Positions 45,716 to 57,475 of a stretch of DNA of 64,000 nucleotides are shown here, in pieces. The position numbers were made by a program, and so were the translations under genes. The DNA lies in NCBI GenBank assembly GCA_009760885.1, contig CM019713.1, positions 25,118,427 through 25,182,426 on the forward strand, read 5' to 3'. Origin of the DNA: Achatina immaculata. Lineage: Eukaryota > Mollusca > Gastropoda > Stylommatophora > Achatinidae. The stretch's first letter is position 1. Each line of letters starts with the position of its first letter. The notes beneath the pieces are model-generated. The model made no database searches. It saw nothing but the letters and a program-made list of their open reading frames with translations, and had not been told where the DNA came from.

Positions 45716-45837
45716 ATGTAACAGTGCTGGTAGTTACAAATTTGGTAAATAGGAAATAACGAGGTTTGCGCATAGTACAGAGAATGTATGGTTAAACCAG
45801 AAAAAAAATATGAAGACGTGAGAGAAAGAAAAATAGA

Positions 45838-45935
45838 ATGACTTTGATTGGATCCACGGACTCCAGTATGACGAGCAACTTCCAAAGCCGCGAGAGGGAG
45901 GACAGTGCACTATCCTCTGGGCCATCCGGCATCTC
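45838..45935 (-). repeat. tRNA-like SINE candidate
   Basis: On the minus strand, GATGGCCCAGAGGATAGTGC is a good A-box region. GTTGCTCGTCATACTGGAGTC and GTGGATCCAATC align with the B-box region of the 28.43-kb candidate, and both are followed by a pyrimidine-rich tract. Confidence 0.5.
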
Positions 45936-47500
45936 TTAGTTAAAGGTCATCGTCATTATACAACAGACAAGTCCACAGGTACCCAGATCTCCTTGTCGCT
46001 ATGTCGTTTAGTATACAACAATCGATGACACTTTCTGTTACAGTTTTTTCACGAACCCGTAGCACGACGATCCTGTACATTATACTCGCATCCACGTTTA
46101 AGTTTTTCCGCCCCCCAAGGTAAAGCTAGTAAACCGTTATAAATGATACCATTCGAAGATCACTACTGAGCTCCGCTGTGGCGACTGTGTAGCTCAACTA
46201 ACGGTAGCACCATCCCTAGTTCCACCCTGCTTCTTGCTGAATAGATTTGTCACCGTGTTTCTAGAAACTTGTTACAGTGCTCAGTCTTAAGTCGTAGAGA
46301 TATCCAGAGGTGTATGGTGCAAAAAAAAAAGATAGAAAGAAGAAACCACTGAAAATAGCAGCAACAACAACCACAGCAAGCTACTGAAGCATGCTAAAAA
46401 TCTCAACCAGGTATTCCAGGATTCGCAAATTCACTTTCTTCTAAGAAGACATTCCTTCGCATTCCATTCCTCAGATCTCAAGTGGTCCAAGTGCTTCATT
46501 TCGGTATTAAGTACTCGCTCTCTTCACACCTGCTGCTGGGGTTGTCTCATAGTCTTCTGTTTGCCTGGAAACATTTTCAAGGAACAAATCCGAGAAGAAT
46601 TCTAAAGTTTGTTTAATTTTGTTTCCAGAAACGGTTTCTTTTCGTCATTTTCCAAAGTCTTATTATGAGGAAGGATAATTTTCAGCCATAAACGCTTATC
46701 CTTCCTATTACGTACAAACTAACGTACAGTAATTAACTACCACACTCAGGTCCCCAGACTAAACTTGGTAAGGGCCCCAGGACCCCCCCCCCCCCCACCT
46801 TTCCGACCAACATTGTTCGTCTCCCGGTATATGGCCCGATTCCTGTCTAGTTATTATTTCTGCTGTTACTTTAATACTTTGTGTTACACGAACCAAACAT
46901 AACTGATATGCCAACTTTTTTTTGTTCGATAACAACATACTAGTGCAGCAATAATAGTTATAAATAATTGTCACATGACGCAATAATCTGTATTTACGTA
47001 GTCTTTTTTTTTCTTGGCGCTGGGCCATTAGAAATAAGCTTGTTAATTTAATGACTAATTCGTCGCTACACTTACATGTAGGCAGTGACCAGAAAAATGG
47101 ACACACAAAAACTTGGCACAAAACAAAACAAAAAACCCCTTACTAAATGCGCTGAAGAAAAACCCGCCCACAGAAGTTAAAAAGGCGCATTGATACAGTT
47201 TGGTGCCGGGACATCCAAGCGTATGGTTTCTGTTTGATGGACTGCAGAAAGGGACCTGGCTTGCCATAGACACTGGCGATCTCACAGGCATTTCGTCCAT
47301 AAGTGGAAAAAAAAGAATGAAGTACTGCATTACACGGTTGCCACTTGTTGTAGGAGTATGACCAGGAAGAAGAATAAGTTAAATACTTGGGGAGATTAGC
47401 AAACCTATAGTGGCAAAAATTATGTTCAACTACTTTATATAGGAATGGAAAGAAATCACTGTTAAACTACCTTACATAGAAACAGAAATAAATCAATGAT
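45936..47500. other. Unique intergenic sequence
   Basis: A-run near 46321 and a C-run at 46785-46797. No gene, array or element recognised. Confidence 0.45.
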
Positions 47501-47674
47501 CTCTCACTAAACCTTAAGTACCCAAAGCACATGTGGCTTCCGTAAGGGTTTTCCACAAATGCCTGTCCTTTGCCTTTTTTTTTTCCGCCCTTGCCCAAGT
47601 GAGCACTCTATTGATCAACATCCTCTCTGTTGTTTTTCTCCATGTCTCTTTTGGTCTACCCTTACTTCTGTTCC
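47501..47674 (-). mobile_element. LINE-A 3' stub
   Basis: The complement matches the last 160 bp or so of the 27.6-kb fragment (GGTAGACCAAAAGAGACATG, GGGCAAGG, CAGGCATTTGTGGAAAACCC, then CTTAAGGTTTAGTGAGAGA). Truncated at GGAACAGAAGTAAGGG. Confidence 0.88.
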
Positions 47675-47729
47675 AGTCAGCTAGCGCAGATATTTTGGTT
47701 TTCCACAGTTCATGGTTAGGATGCGTTGA

Positions 47730-47925
47730 CGCTGTGGGAGTATGGCCACCTAGCTAGAGCGGTGGTTGTGGAGTGTGAGGGCAGGGTTTTAAATGCTACC
47801 TTTGACCGAAAAAAAGAAAAGAGAAGAAAACAAAACAAAACCACCAGACTCTACCGTGAATCGAACCCTTGCTCTCCGCACACAACACTGGTGTTCAAAG
47901 CTCACAGTCTGTCTTAGACAATCTA
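47730..47925 (-). repeat. tRNA-like SINE candidate, uncertain
   Basis: The minus strand carries AAGGGTTCGATTCACGGTAG, an excellent B box, with AGACAGACTGTGAGC upstream as a poor A box. A TTTTGTTTTC-rich body follows. Confidence 0.4.
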
Positions 47926-47934
47926 AATTCAGAA

Positions 47935-48080
47935 TTGTAATGTTAACTCAGAATCCTAATGTTAACTCAGAATTATAATGTTAACTCAGAATCCTAATGT
48001 TAACTCAGAATTGTAATGTTAACTCAGAATCCTAATGTTAACTCAGAATTGTAATGTTAACTCAGAATCCTAATGCTGAG
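47935..48080. repeat. 19-bp (38-bp dimer) minisatellite, about 8 copies
   Basis: GTTAACTCAGAATCCTAAT alternates regularly with a GAATTGTAAT form, making a 38-bp dimer. Degenerate units continue to about 48245. Confidence 0.9.
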
Positions 48081-48414
48081 AACCATTTAAGCAAGCTAAA
48101 CTCCGAATTCTAAACTTTGAAATCTAATGTTGAGAATTTCTTTCGCAAAATAAAATCTGAACTCTGTTGTTGAGAATGTCTTAGGCAAAATAAACTCAGA
48201 ATTCCAGTGTTGAGAATGTCTGTCTTAGATAGCCGAAACTCAAAATTCTAATCCCATGCCACAGTTTTCTGTGACGTCGCAAACTCTCGACAAAAGAAAA
48301 AAAAAAGACCTGAACCCGCTGATTTAATTTCTCCATTAATTTCAGTTACTTTAACGAGATTTTTTAAGAAGAAGAAAAAGCTATCTGTAGCTAATTTTGA
48401 TGTTAATGCATATC

Positions 48415-48445
<31 letters not shown>

Positions 48446-48664
48446 GAAAAAAAGAACAGATTTTCCACATTACTGTGAACTCAGAGCATTGAATACAGGT
48501 CATTTTTAAGTTGAATTTTCGTAGCTGTGCCTTAGTTTGGCAGATCTTCATTAAGAAGACTGTGAGAATGTGTTTGTTATGTGTATGTTATCACCTCTTG
48601 TGTTGATGTGTTGTATGCATGGATAAGAATAATATGTATATGTTTTTTAATATAATTTTAATTA
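48081..48664. other. Degenerate repeat edge and intergenic sequence
   Basis: Includes a TG dinucleotide tract at 48420-48446. No gene recognised. Confidence 0.5.
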
Positions 48665-49405
48665 TGCTCAATATACGTAAAACTAATTCATCCTGGGTGA
48701 AAGTTGAATGGTAAAACTAATTTATACTGGGTGAAAGTTGAAAACTAATTTATTTTGAATGAAAATTTAATGGTAAAACTAAATTATATTGAGTGAAAGT
48801 TGAATGGTAAAACCAATTTACACTGAGTGAAAGCTGAATGGTAAAACTAATTTATACTGAGTGAAAGTTGAATGGTAAAACTAATTTATACTGAGTGAAA
48901 GTTGAATGGTAAAACTAAGTTATATTAACTGAAAGATGAATGGTAAAACTAAGTTATATTAAGTGAAAGTTGAATGGTAAAACTAAGTTATATTAAGTGA
49001 AAGTTGAATGGTAAAACTAAGTTATATTAAGTGAAAGTTGAATTGTAAAACTAAGTTATATTAAGTGAAAGCTGAATGGTAAAACTAAGTTATATTAAGT
49101 GAAAGATGAATGGTAAAACTAATTTATACTCAGTGAACGAGGATGGTACAACTAATTTATACTGAGTGAAAGTTGAATGATAGAACTAATTTATACTATG
49201 TGAAATATGATGATAAAACTAATTTATACTAAGTGAAATAGGATGGTAAAACCAACTTATACTAAGTGAAATAGGATGGTAAAACTAATTTATACTAAGT
49301 GAAAGAGGATGATAAAATTATACTAACTGAAAGAGGATGGTAAAACTAATTTATACCAAGTAAAATAGGATGTAAAACTAATTTATACTAAGTGAAATAG
49401 GATGG
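48665..49405. repeat. 34-bp minisatellite, about 21 copies
   Basis: Unit containing GTAAAACTAATTTATACTGA and GTGAAAGTTGAATG. A TTATATTAAG subtype fills 48910-49110 and an AGTGAAATAGGATG subtype fills 49200-49400. Confidence 0.94.
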
Positions 49406-49509
49406 TAAGAGGAAGAATAACTCCCATGCGTGCATAACTCTGTACCCTTTTAAATAAATTTCATTATCTCTCTTTCCCTCTCTCCCCACCCCCATATCTC
49501 TCTCTTTCT

Positions 49510-49548
<39 letters not shown>

Positions 49549-49620
49549 ATACACACACACGCACATCTATCTTTCCAGCCTCATTGTTTTTATAGACCCT
49601 CTCTTAGATTCTATGACGTG
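49406..49620. other. CT microsatellite and flank
   Basis: ACCCTTTTAAATAAATTTCA at about 49447 resembles a LINE polyadenylation end. It is followed by CT-rich sequence to 49547 and a short CA tract. Confidence 0.4.
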
Positions 49621-49621
49621 A

Positions 49622-50040
49622 TATCTTCACAAGATTCCACCATCATGAAGCCAGAAAATCTTCACAAGATTCCACCATCATGAAGCCAGAAAATCTTCAC
49701 AAGATTCCACCATCATGAAGCCAGAAAATCTTCACAAGATTCCACCATCATGAAGCCAGAAAATCTTCACAAGATTCCACCATCATGAAGCCAGAAAATC
49801 TTCACAAGATTCCACCATCATGAAGCCAGAAAATCTTCACAAGATTCCACCATCCTGAAGCTAGAAAATCTTCACAAGATTCCACCATCCTGAAGCTAGA
49901 AAATCTTCACAAGATTCCACCATCCTGAAGCTAGAAAATCTTCACAAGATTCCACCATCCTGAAGCCAGAAAATCTTCACAAGATTCCACCATCCTGAAG
50001 CCAGAAAATCTTCACAAGATTCCACCATCCTGAAGCTAGA
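49622..50040. repeat. 35-bp minisatellite, 12 copies
   Basis: Highly uniform unit containing AATCTTCACAAGATTCCACC. The left seven units read ATCATGAAGCCAG and the right ones ATCCTGAAGCTAG or GCCAG, a sharp subtype boundary. Confidence 0.95.
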
Positions 50041-50934
50041 AGTGACGGAGGTTCAGTTTCGTCTTTAAAAAAAATACTAAACCTGCAGAACTGGCACCTA
50101 CTCCACATCCGGGAACATGGCCGGCATTGCTTAAATCACAGCATAATTATCCAGGTAAGAGAATCAGAGATGACCAAGACTCTGTCACCGATCTTTAAGG
50201 CACTCCGTGTAACAATCTGTTAATTAAGCTCATTTAAACTAGCTGACGCTGTGCGGACGGTGAAGGTGGAGCTTAAGAAAAAGCTTGACTTTTGGGTTCG
50301 GGAGCGGACTTCATGTGCAATCAACTCCCCATGCGATTCCATTCTTCCGCCTCAGAATAGTCTCAGCATGAGCAGCAAATAAAACAAATGTACCTGCCAG
50401 GTCTGTGATCTAAAGGCATCCCATAAACCTCCAGAAATTTTTCTGCTTCGAGTGTTTAAATCACCGTTGCTAATGTATACCCACATCAAGTTGAAAGTGT
50501 GATTCTGGTGATCACAGCAACGCAGGACAAAAACAAACTAGGAATTCAATGAAATACAGTTATCGCGTTAAAAATTTTAAAAAATAGAGAGCGTAAGTTA
50601 TTGATAGGTTGTTAATATTTTTTATCAGTATTTTAAGAGTAGTAGTTTAGAAGGATTATCAAAGCTTGGATCTAGCGTTCCAGGAGACTAAACTACCACC
50701 TCTTTTTTTTCCGAGCAGAAATCTACGATGTGCCGCTGTTTAGAACAGGATACACAAAGACTTCCGCACAAGACAAGTGAAAGAAGGAGATGAGGAAAGA
50801 AATGCTGACAGATTTTTCTTGTTTCCCATGGGTCTCCAGTTGCTGGCGATGATCCACTTTATATATCAAATTTTTCTCTTTTCTTCTCTCTGACTTCAGG
50901 GATTTTAGTTCTTTCTCACGACCACAGATAAATT
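50041..50934. other. Intergenic sequence with possible DR-1 trace
   Basis: ATGACCAAGACTCTGTCACC at about 50170 resembles the inverted DR-1 landmark (CTGACCAAGACCCTGTCCCA). Otherwise unique and AT-rich. Confidence 0.35.
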
Positions 50935-50937
50935 TCC

Positions 50938-51267
50938 ACTTGGGACGGTTTGTAGTAAGTCCACCTCTCTTGGGACGGTTTGTAGTAAGTCCACCTCTCT
51001 TGGGAAGGTTTGTAGTAAGTCCACTTCACTTGGGACGGTTTGTGGTAAGCCCACTTCACTTGGGACGTTTTGTAGTAAGTCCACTTCACTTGGGACGGTT
51101 TGTAGTAAGTCCACTTCACTTGGGACGCTTTGTAGTAAGTCCATCTCACTTGGGACGATTTATAGTAAGTCCACCTCACTTGGGACGGTTTATAGTAAGA
51201 TCACCTCACTTGGGACGGTTTATAGTAAGTCCACCTCACTTGGGACGGTTTGGTGTAAGTCCGTCTC
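50938..51267. repeat. 30-bp minisatellite, 11 copies
   Basis: Unit containing ACTTGGGACGGTTTGTAGTA and AGTCCACCTC. The 30-bp length gives 10-residue periodic frames on both strands (LGRFVVSPLH on +). Confidence 0.95.
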
Positions 51268-53445
51268 AAAATGTTTTGCTATGAAAATCCACATCAAGTC
51301 GCTAATGGCTTTCAGACAATATTTTCACTAACAGCTCTGAATATTTAACCAGAATGTCGTTTTGATTTCATATATCCCCGCTGAAAATATAACTTACCTC
51401 TTCAAAAGCACGATTATTGAAGATATGTGAGGCGAATAACACAGAATATACCCTGTAATTATTTATAAACTATGTACGAACGGTCGGAAATTTCTAATAA
51501 CTAGACATAGACATTTCCAAAGAGATAAACATTATTTCTCTTAAATTGAAAAAAAAACATCAGAAAATAACTTACCTATTTAAATTTACCATCAGCACAG
51601 CTAGCTCATTTATATATCCCCGGTTGTCCTCGAAAGCAAATTTCTATTTTCTTCACAAGTGACAGCCTCAGTTTTACAGGTTGCTGAAACTGTTTCAGAG
51701 CTGCATATGTTGCTCAGAAGTCGTTAATACTGTAGCAAAACTACTCTGTTGTTTGGCGTGTTGCGAATATTTCGCGTCAACACAGTGGCATTATTACTGG
51801 CTATTTGAAATGCGCAAATCGATCTCAAATCCCCATATTAAACAAAGAATTAATGATATATGTTCTGCAGTCACACAAATACGACAACAGCCTGGACTTG
51901 CGACTGGGACACACACTCGGGGCAGGCTAGCAACTGTCGCGAGCGTTTCTGCACGCAAGTTCGTGTGTTTTTTTTTCTTCTTTTTTCTCTCTCCTGTTCT
52001 TAAACTCATTCATAGAGCCACTACTCACGCACGCCTCTTGTCGACGCGCACGGACAGAGTCAAGAGCTTTGCAAGGATGACGGATTGGACCCAGTTGCCT
52101 GCAGCAAGTACCGTGTAGTGCTTGTGGCTCTCCAACTGGAAGAACTACGTGACGTCATGATGAATAATTCAAAGCCTTTGCTGACAGGTAAAGCGAAAAG
52201 TCGTAAATTTGTCAGAAAAAGGCTCAGGTGTGAAGCTTGTGTCACTGCAACAGGAAGGCGTTTTGTGTCGTAATTTACGACAGCGCTTCATCATTTTCCC
52301 TGTTATCATTGATTTTAGCAGTTCTTTTCTCGCGTTATGCTAAATTGATGGCGTTCCGTATATCTGCAGTTGGTTTTGAAGCAAGCGAATATATTTCTTG
52401 CTTATCTAGGCAGGTGATTTGGCAAAGTCGCACCAACTCCATCTTGAATCGCTTTATTAGGTCGCAAAGAAAGATTGAGGCCTTCGGGTTTAGTATCTTA
52501 CAAAATTGCAGGAAGTACCAGAACTTGACTAGAATACAGTTTATCATCAGGTTCCTTAGAACCTGATTGGATTTGTCTTAGTCTTTGACTCTCCCTGGCG
52601 ACCCACAACGCAGTGACTGCTCCAGTGCTGTCTGCCGCCAAACAGAAAAGGTGAATGTGGAGAAGTAAGAGAGAAACATTTGCCATTAAAGAACCCAAGA
52701 GATCAAAACTTGCCATGGGTTTTTTCTATAGTAATAATCACTTGCATTTAGGATCTTGGTCAGCCCGTTGAAGCTAGTCTCTGAATATTAAAGTTTCAGT
52801 GAAGAATTAATTAAGTTCTAGTAAAAGTATTATTTCCAATTCTTCCAAAAATGTCAGAAGTATGTCTATATCCATGTTTAAACATTTTAGTGCCCGTACG
52901 TGTCTGTTCAAGTTTGCAACAGCATCCAGTTAGAATGGATGGGCGGGAGGAGTGCTAAGTATTACGGCACGTGGCTTATTATTTCCTCACATTTTGTCTA
53001 AACAATTCCAGGAATAGAAATTAAAAGGTATTTCTTGAAGTGTTCACGAGGATGGTTTGAACACGAGTCAGTAACTCTAGAGATAATAGCATCGAGACAC
53101 AGTTCCTGATTAACTCCTTTATCAACAGTTAGTCATTCACGCATGGCGGAAATGCTTTCATATTATCTCATATTTTAAGTGATGTCATGGTAGTCTGGCT
53201 CCTTCGCTAACAACCATGAAAAGGTCATACTGGACAATATATCGTAGACCTACAGGGCCCATATCTGAACATAAAGACGCCTATGGGTTTGGTGTTTTCA
53301 GTATTTCCAATCATATGTGGTTAGAAATGATATCTAAGACCAACCATATTTGAGTGTTTAGTTACCTTTTCTCCAGTTTTTATGCCCAAAAATTAATGTT
53401 TATGCTCGAACAAAGTTTACCACAATATCGGTTACAGTAGTGCGG

Positions 53446-53480
<35 letters not shown>

Positions 53481-54064
53481 GTGGTAACATTTCGGAAGAA
53501 ACTGTTATGGTGGATCTGTGTGTGTGAGTCTAGATTGTTCCACCTCTCGGGATTTTCGGTAGTAATGATTCAGTTGATATGATATGTAGTTTTAGATATT
53601 GATGTTGTTCTACAGAAGAAGTTGGACTGTGGTTAAAGATATAAAATCTCATCGGATATATCAAAGAATTCAGGTAGTAATCTTTTTTTTTTTCACGTGT
53701 ACGTACTCAACTAAAATTTCTCACTTTCTAATGGGCTAAATCAACTAGATGAAAGATCTTTTTTGTTAGATACCGAAAATGTCTTAGATAACCAAAACAG
53801 TATCACTTCATTCATTCAAGCTCAGTTTATACGGATATTTCCAACATAGCCTTGAAATGCTTGATGCCTTTTGTCAGAACTTGCCTGTGTCAGGCAGTCA
53901 GAACTTAGTGTGTCAGACGATGTTCTCAAATCTTGTGTATGCCAAAAATCAATACAGAAAAAAGTCTCGGTGTGAAGATAGATCTATGACAGAAATTATC
54001 CTACCTTCATCTTGATTTTCGAAAGCTGGCGTCCGACAAACAGCGTCGCATATCACATTTGAGA
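51268..54064. other. Unique sequence, no recognised gene
   Basis: 2.8 kb. Around 51890-52160 it is GC-richer with several CpGs and contains GTGACGTCATG at about 52151, a CRE-like octamer. A GT/GA compound microsatellite lies at 53445-53480. Open frames of up to 145 codons (51681-52118) show no domain that I recognise. A promoter-plus-first-exon interpretation of 51.9-52.2 kb is possible but unsupported. Confidence 0.35.
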
Positions 54065-54265
54065 AGCGTTATAGTCACATTTGGTGAGTGTTGCAGGCAC
54101 ATTAGGTGAGTACTGTAGCCACATCAAAGGAGTGTTGTAGTAACATTAGGAGAGTGTTGGAGTCACATTATGGAAGTGTTATAGTCACATTAGGGAAGTG
54201 TTATAGTCACATTAGGAAAATATTATAGTCACGTTAGAGAAATGTAATCACAATTGATGAGTGTT
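54065..54265. repeat. 22-bp minisatellite, about 9 copies
   Basis: Imperfect unit AGTGTTATAGTCACATTAGG with GA. Most regular between 54140 and 54230. Confidence 0.88.
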
Positions 54266-55640
54266 GTAATTATGTTAAAAATTATTTTACATAATTCAAC
54301 TTAAAAAATACAATTTAGTACTAAAAATATTGCAAAATGAGTAAGTTATCTTGTGTAAATTTTCATAGTCACATGGCACTTGAGAACAGCTACTTTCAGA
54401 AATATGGGATGTTGGAACTCCATGGTTTGAATTCAAAATTCAGCTACACTTAACATTCCCCTTCTCCAAAATCATATCCCCTCTGTACTTAGTTCTATTC
54501 CTTCTTCACCTGTAACACATATTTCAGAATCTCCTCACTGCATTAGGTTACAAACCCACTACCCCAACCACATTCACCTATTCCACCTACCTATCTCTCG
54601 GCTAGACTACCATTGTATCAGTCCCTCTTCTTTCTGCGGCCCCCACCTATCTATTTTATACCTGCCTGTCTATCACACATTGCAAATCTCCATTTAATTA
54701 TTATCAGCACTCTACCATACACACTCTTGGATGCAGCTGCTTACAAGCCAGAGCTAAGTGCTCCATTTAGTCTATTTTTGTTGTTGTTGTTGTTGTCGAA
54801 TTCCTATTTGCTGTATAGCACTCATGTGAATTTATATTTTATCTTCTTTCCCTATTTCTTTGTCCCGTATGTTTTTGTATAATTAAGGTGTAAACTGAAA
54901 AGTCACAGCTGTGTACTCATGAATTAATAAAGCTGTTCCTACTGTTTTCTTAAATAGTTTTAACATTATGTATTTAGTAATAAGTATCACTTCTTGCATA
55001 AAAACAATGAAGGGCTTATGGCTCTACCACACTGCATTTAAAACTGGTGACCTGCAACTTATATGTAGGTGAAAAAGTGTTTCATGGATGTAAAACGGCT
55101 GGGAATGACTGATTCTGGAAGCAGGCTGTTGTGGTGTTTCTTTGTTCAACACATGGTGCAGCCTGTCAAGAAGAGTGCACTCTATTATTTGTTGCCTGTT
55201 ACAAAATCTTCAGTCAATGTCAGACACAAATAATCCAAGTTTCTGGGAAGTCACCGATCAGTCAATCTTTGATGGCACAGGCGGGGGTGGGGCTTTTACT
55301 ACCATGAGGCAGCCCCCAGGGGAGGAGCAGAATTGTGTAGACTTGTCACTCAAAACAGCCCAGACACTGGAGGCGGGCACAGATGTCACTTCCATGCCAG
55401 ATAAAAGACAGTAATATCTTCACCAGAAAATGATGATAATTATTCATCTTTATTGTGTGAAAGATGGTACCACTCACTGACGTAATGATAACCATGATGA
55501 CAGAAAGCACACAATGGATATAGTAACTGAGGATGCCAACACAAAATTAAAACTCTTTATAAAACCAAGAAATCTTCAGTGTCTACATCCTGCTTTCATT
55601 TCCTCACTAAACTTCATTTGTGAGCATAATATGGAGGTGA
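54266..55640. other. Unique sequence upstream of the DR-1-linked array
   Basis: A GTT tract at 54778-54797. A 90-codon frame at 55142-55414 and the start of a 164-codon frame at 55514 are open but unrecognised. The latter continues into the array. Confidence 0.35.
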
Positions 55641-55644
55641 AAAT

Positions 55645-55995
55645 GCTATCTGACTTGGCAAATCAGAGGCCCATAGCTGACATGCTAGTGTCAGGGTTGA
55701 CAAATCAGAGGTCCATAGCTGACATGCTAGTGTCAGGGTTGACAAATCAGAGGCCCATAGCTGACATGCTAGCATCAGGGTTGGCAAATCAGAAGCCCAA
55801 AGCTGACATGATAGCATCAGGGTTGGCAAATCAGAAGCCCAAAGCTGACATGCTAGCATCAGGGTTGGCAAATCAGAAGCCCAAAGCTGACATGCTAGCA
55901 TCAGGGTTGGCAAATCAGAAGCCCAAAGCTGACATGCTAACATCAGGGTTGGCAAATCAGAGGCCCACAGCTGACATAATAGCATCAGGGTTGGC
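55645..55995. repeat. 42-bp minisatellite amplified from DR-1, about 8 copies
   Basis: Unit containing GACATGCTAGCATCAGGGTT and GGCAAATCAG. The + frame reads a 14-residue period (DMLASGLANQKPKA). The same GACATGCTAGCATCAGCGTT string occurs once, unamplified, on the minus strand at about 44360-44380 beside a DR-1 copy, which identifies its source. Confidence 0.92.
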
Positions 55996-56004
55996 TAACC
56001 ATAA

Positions 56005-56095
56005 CTGACCAAGACCCTGTCCCACCTCTCTAGGGCTGCCCTAAGTAACAGTGCAGGAATCACCGTAGCCCCTGCTAAAGAAGCGCCCCACACAC
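56005..56095 (-). repeat. Dispersed repeat DR-1, inverted copy
   Basis: ACTGACCAAGACCCTGTCCC, ACCTCTC, GGAATCACCGTAGCC and CTGCTAAAGAAG are the reverse complement of the DR-1 landmarks in the expected order. It directly follows the last unit of the 42-bp array. Confidence 0.6.
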
Positions 56096-56804
56096 CTGCT
56101 GCTGTTCTAGCTCCAGCCAGGGACTGAAAAAATGGCTGCCATGACCCGCTCCCAGCTGTGTCTCAACCATCTTCACAGAATAATCTGCAGAGAACATTAG
56201 CTGAGCTTCTGGGAGATTGAAGGAGTGAGCATACTAAGCAAGCAGCTGACACAATAAACTACTCTAATCCTGGCCGAGTGCTCTGTGATAACAAAGAACA
56301 TAGAAATCTGGAGGAACAAAGCGGCCAACTTTCTCTGTGAGGAGGGAACATGATGATGACGGCGACAGATATTTAGCAAAGAGTTAAACAGAATGCTCAC
56401 TCAAGTTTTCTGTGATAAACACACTTACAAAGGGTTAAAGACAACATAAAAATCACTGTACAAATGTCCAGTTTGATTTGGTTGACATGATAAAGCCTTT
56501 AATTTGTTGTTTGCAACAAATGCACACACACATAGACACACAAAAATGGTAAAGAACAACAGTACAAATTGTATAACAACAAACAACAGTGTATTTTTCT
56601 TCATCTGATTTTGGTTCAGTTCCTTGCTCAATGAAAACAAAAATGATTAGAAAATCTCTGACAGACGGACAAACAAACTTTTACATATGGCATTACAACT
56701 TGTCAAACGGATTTTTAAGTTAAAAATAAAAAAAATACTATCAATATATTTGGTTACATATTTATATTTAGTGCTTAAAACTAATTTGTTTTATATATCT
56801 GAGG
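56096..56804. other. AT-rich intergenic sequence
   Basis: No gene or element recognised. Confidence 0.5.
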
Positions 56805-57475
56805 GACACAATAAAACTGTATGTTCTTGTGGGATGTGCAGTAACAAACTGCTGTTATATTCTTGTGGGAAGTGCAGTAACAAACTGCTGTTATATTCTT
56901 GTGGGATGTGCAGTAATAAATTGTTGTTATATTCTTGTGGGATGTGCAGTAACAAACTGCTGTTAAATTATTGTGGGATGTATATTCTTGTGGGATGTGC
57001 AGTAATAAATTGTTGCTATATTCTTGCAGGATGTGCAGTAATAAATTGTTGTTATATTCTTGTAGGAAGTGCAGTAATAAATTGTTGTTATATTCTTGTA
57101 GGATGTGCAGTAATAAATTGTTGTTATATTCTTGTAGGAAGTGCAGTAATAAATTGTTGTTATATTCTTGTAGGATGTGCAGTAATAAATTGTTGTTATA
57201 TTCTTGTAGGATGTGCAGTAATAAATTGTTGTTATATTCTTGTAGGAAGTGCAGTAATAAATTGTTGTTATATTCTTGTAGGATGTGCAGTAATAAATTG
57301 TTATATTCTTGTAGGATGTGCAGTAATAAATTGTTGTTATATTCTTGTGGGATGTGCAGTAACAAAATGTTATATTCTTGTGGGATGTGCAGTAATAAAC
57401 TGTTGCTATATTCTTGTGGGATGTGCAGTAACAAAATGTTGTTATATTCTTGTGGGATGTGCAATAATAAACTGT
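56805..57475. repeat. 36-bp minisatellite, about 18 copies
   Basis: Unit containing TATTCTTGTAGGATGTGCAG and TAATAAATTGTTGTTA. Several units are shortened by 3 bp or more (near 57300 and 57370). Open frames on both strands have a 12-residue period, including a Cys-rich one (YSCGMCSNKLLL). Confidence 0.95.

Noticed and set aside
45470..45725. Target-site duplication AATGTA around the LINE-D stub
   Set aside because: Six bases in AT-rich sequence at uncertain boundaries; too likely by chance.
52140..52165. CRE-like GTGACGTCATG as an active promoter
   Set aside because: A single octamer in a modestly GC-rich stretch; no TATA, initiator or gene downstream that I can support.
55142..56008. Two-exon gene from the 90- and 164-codon frames
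   Set aside because: The second frame is mostly the 42-bp array and DR-1; the first has no recognised domain or splice signals.
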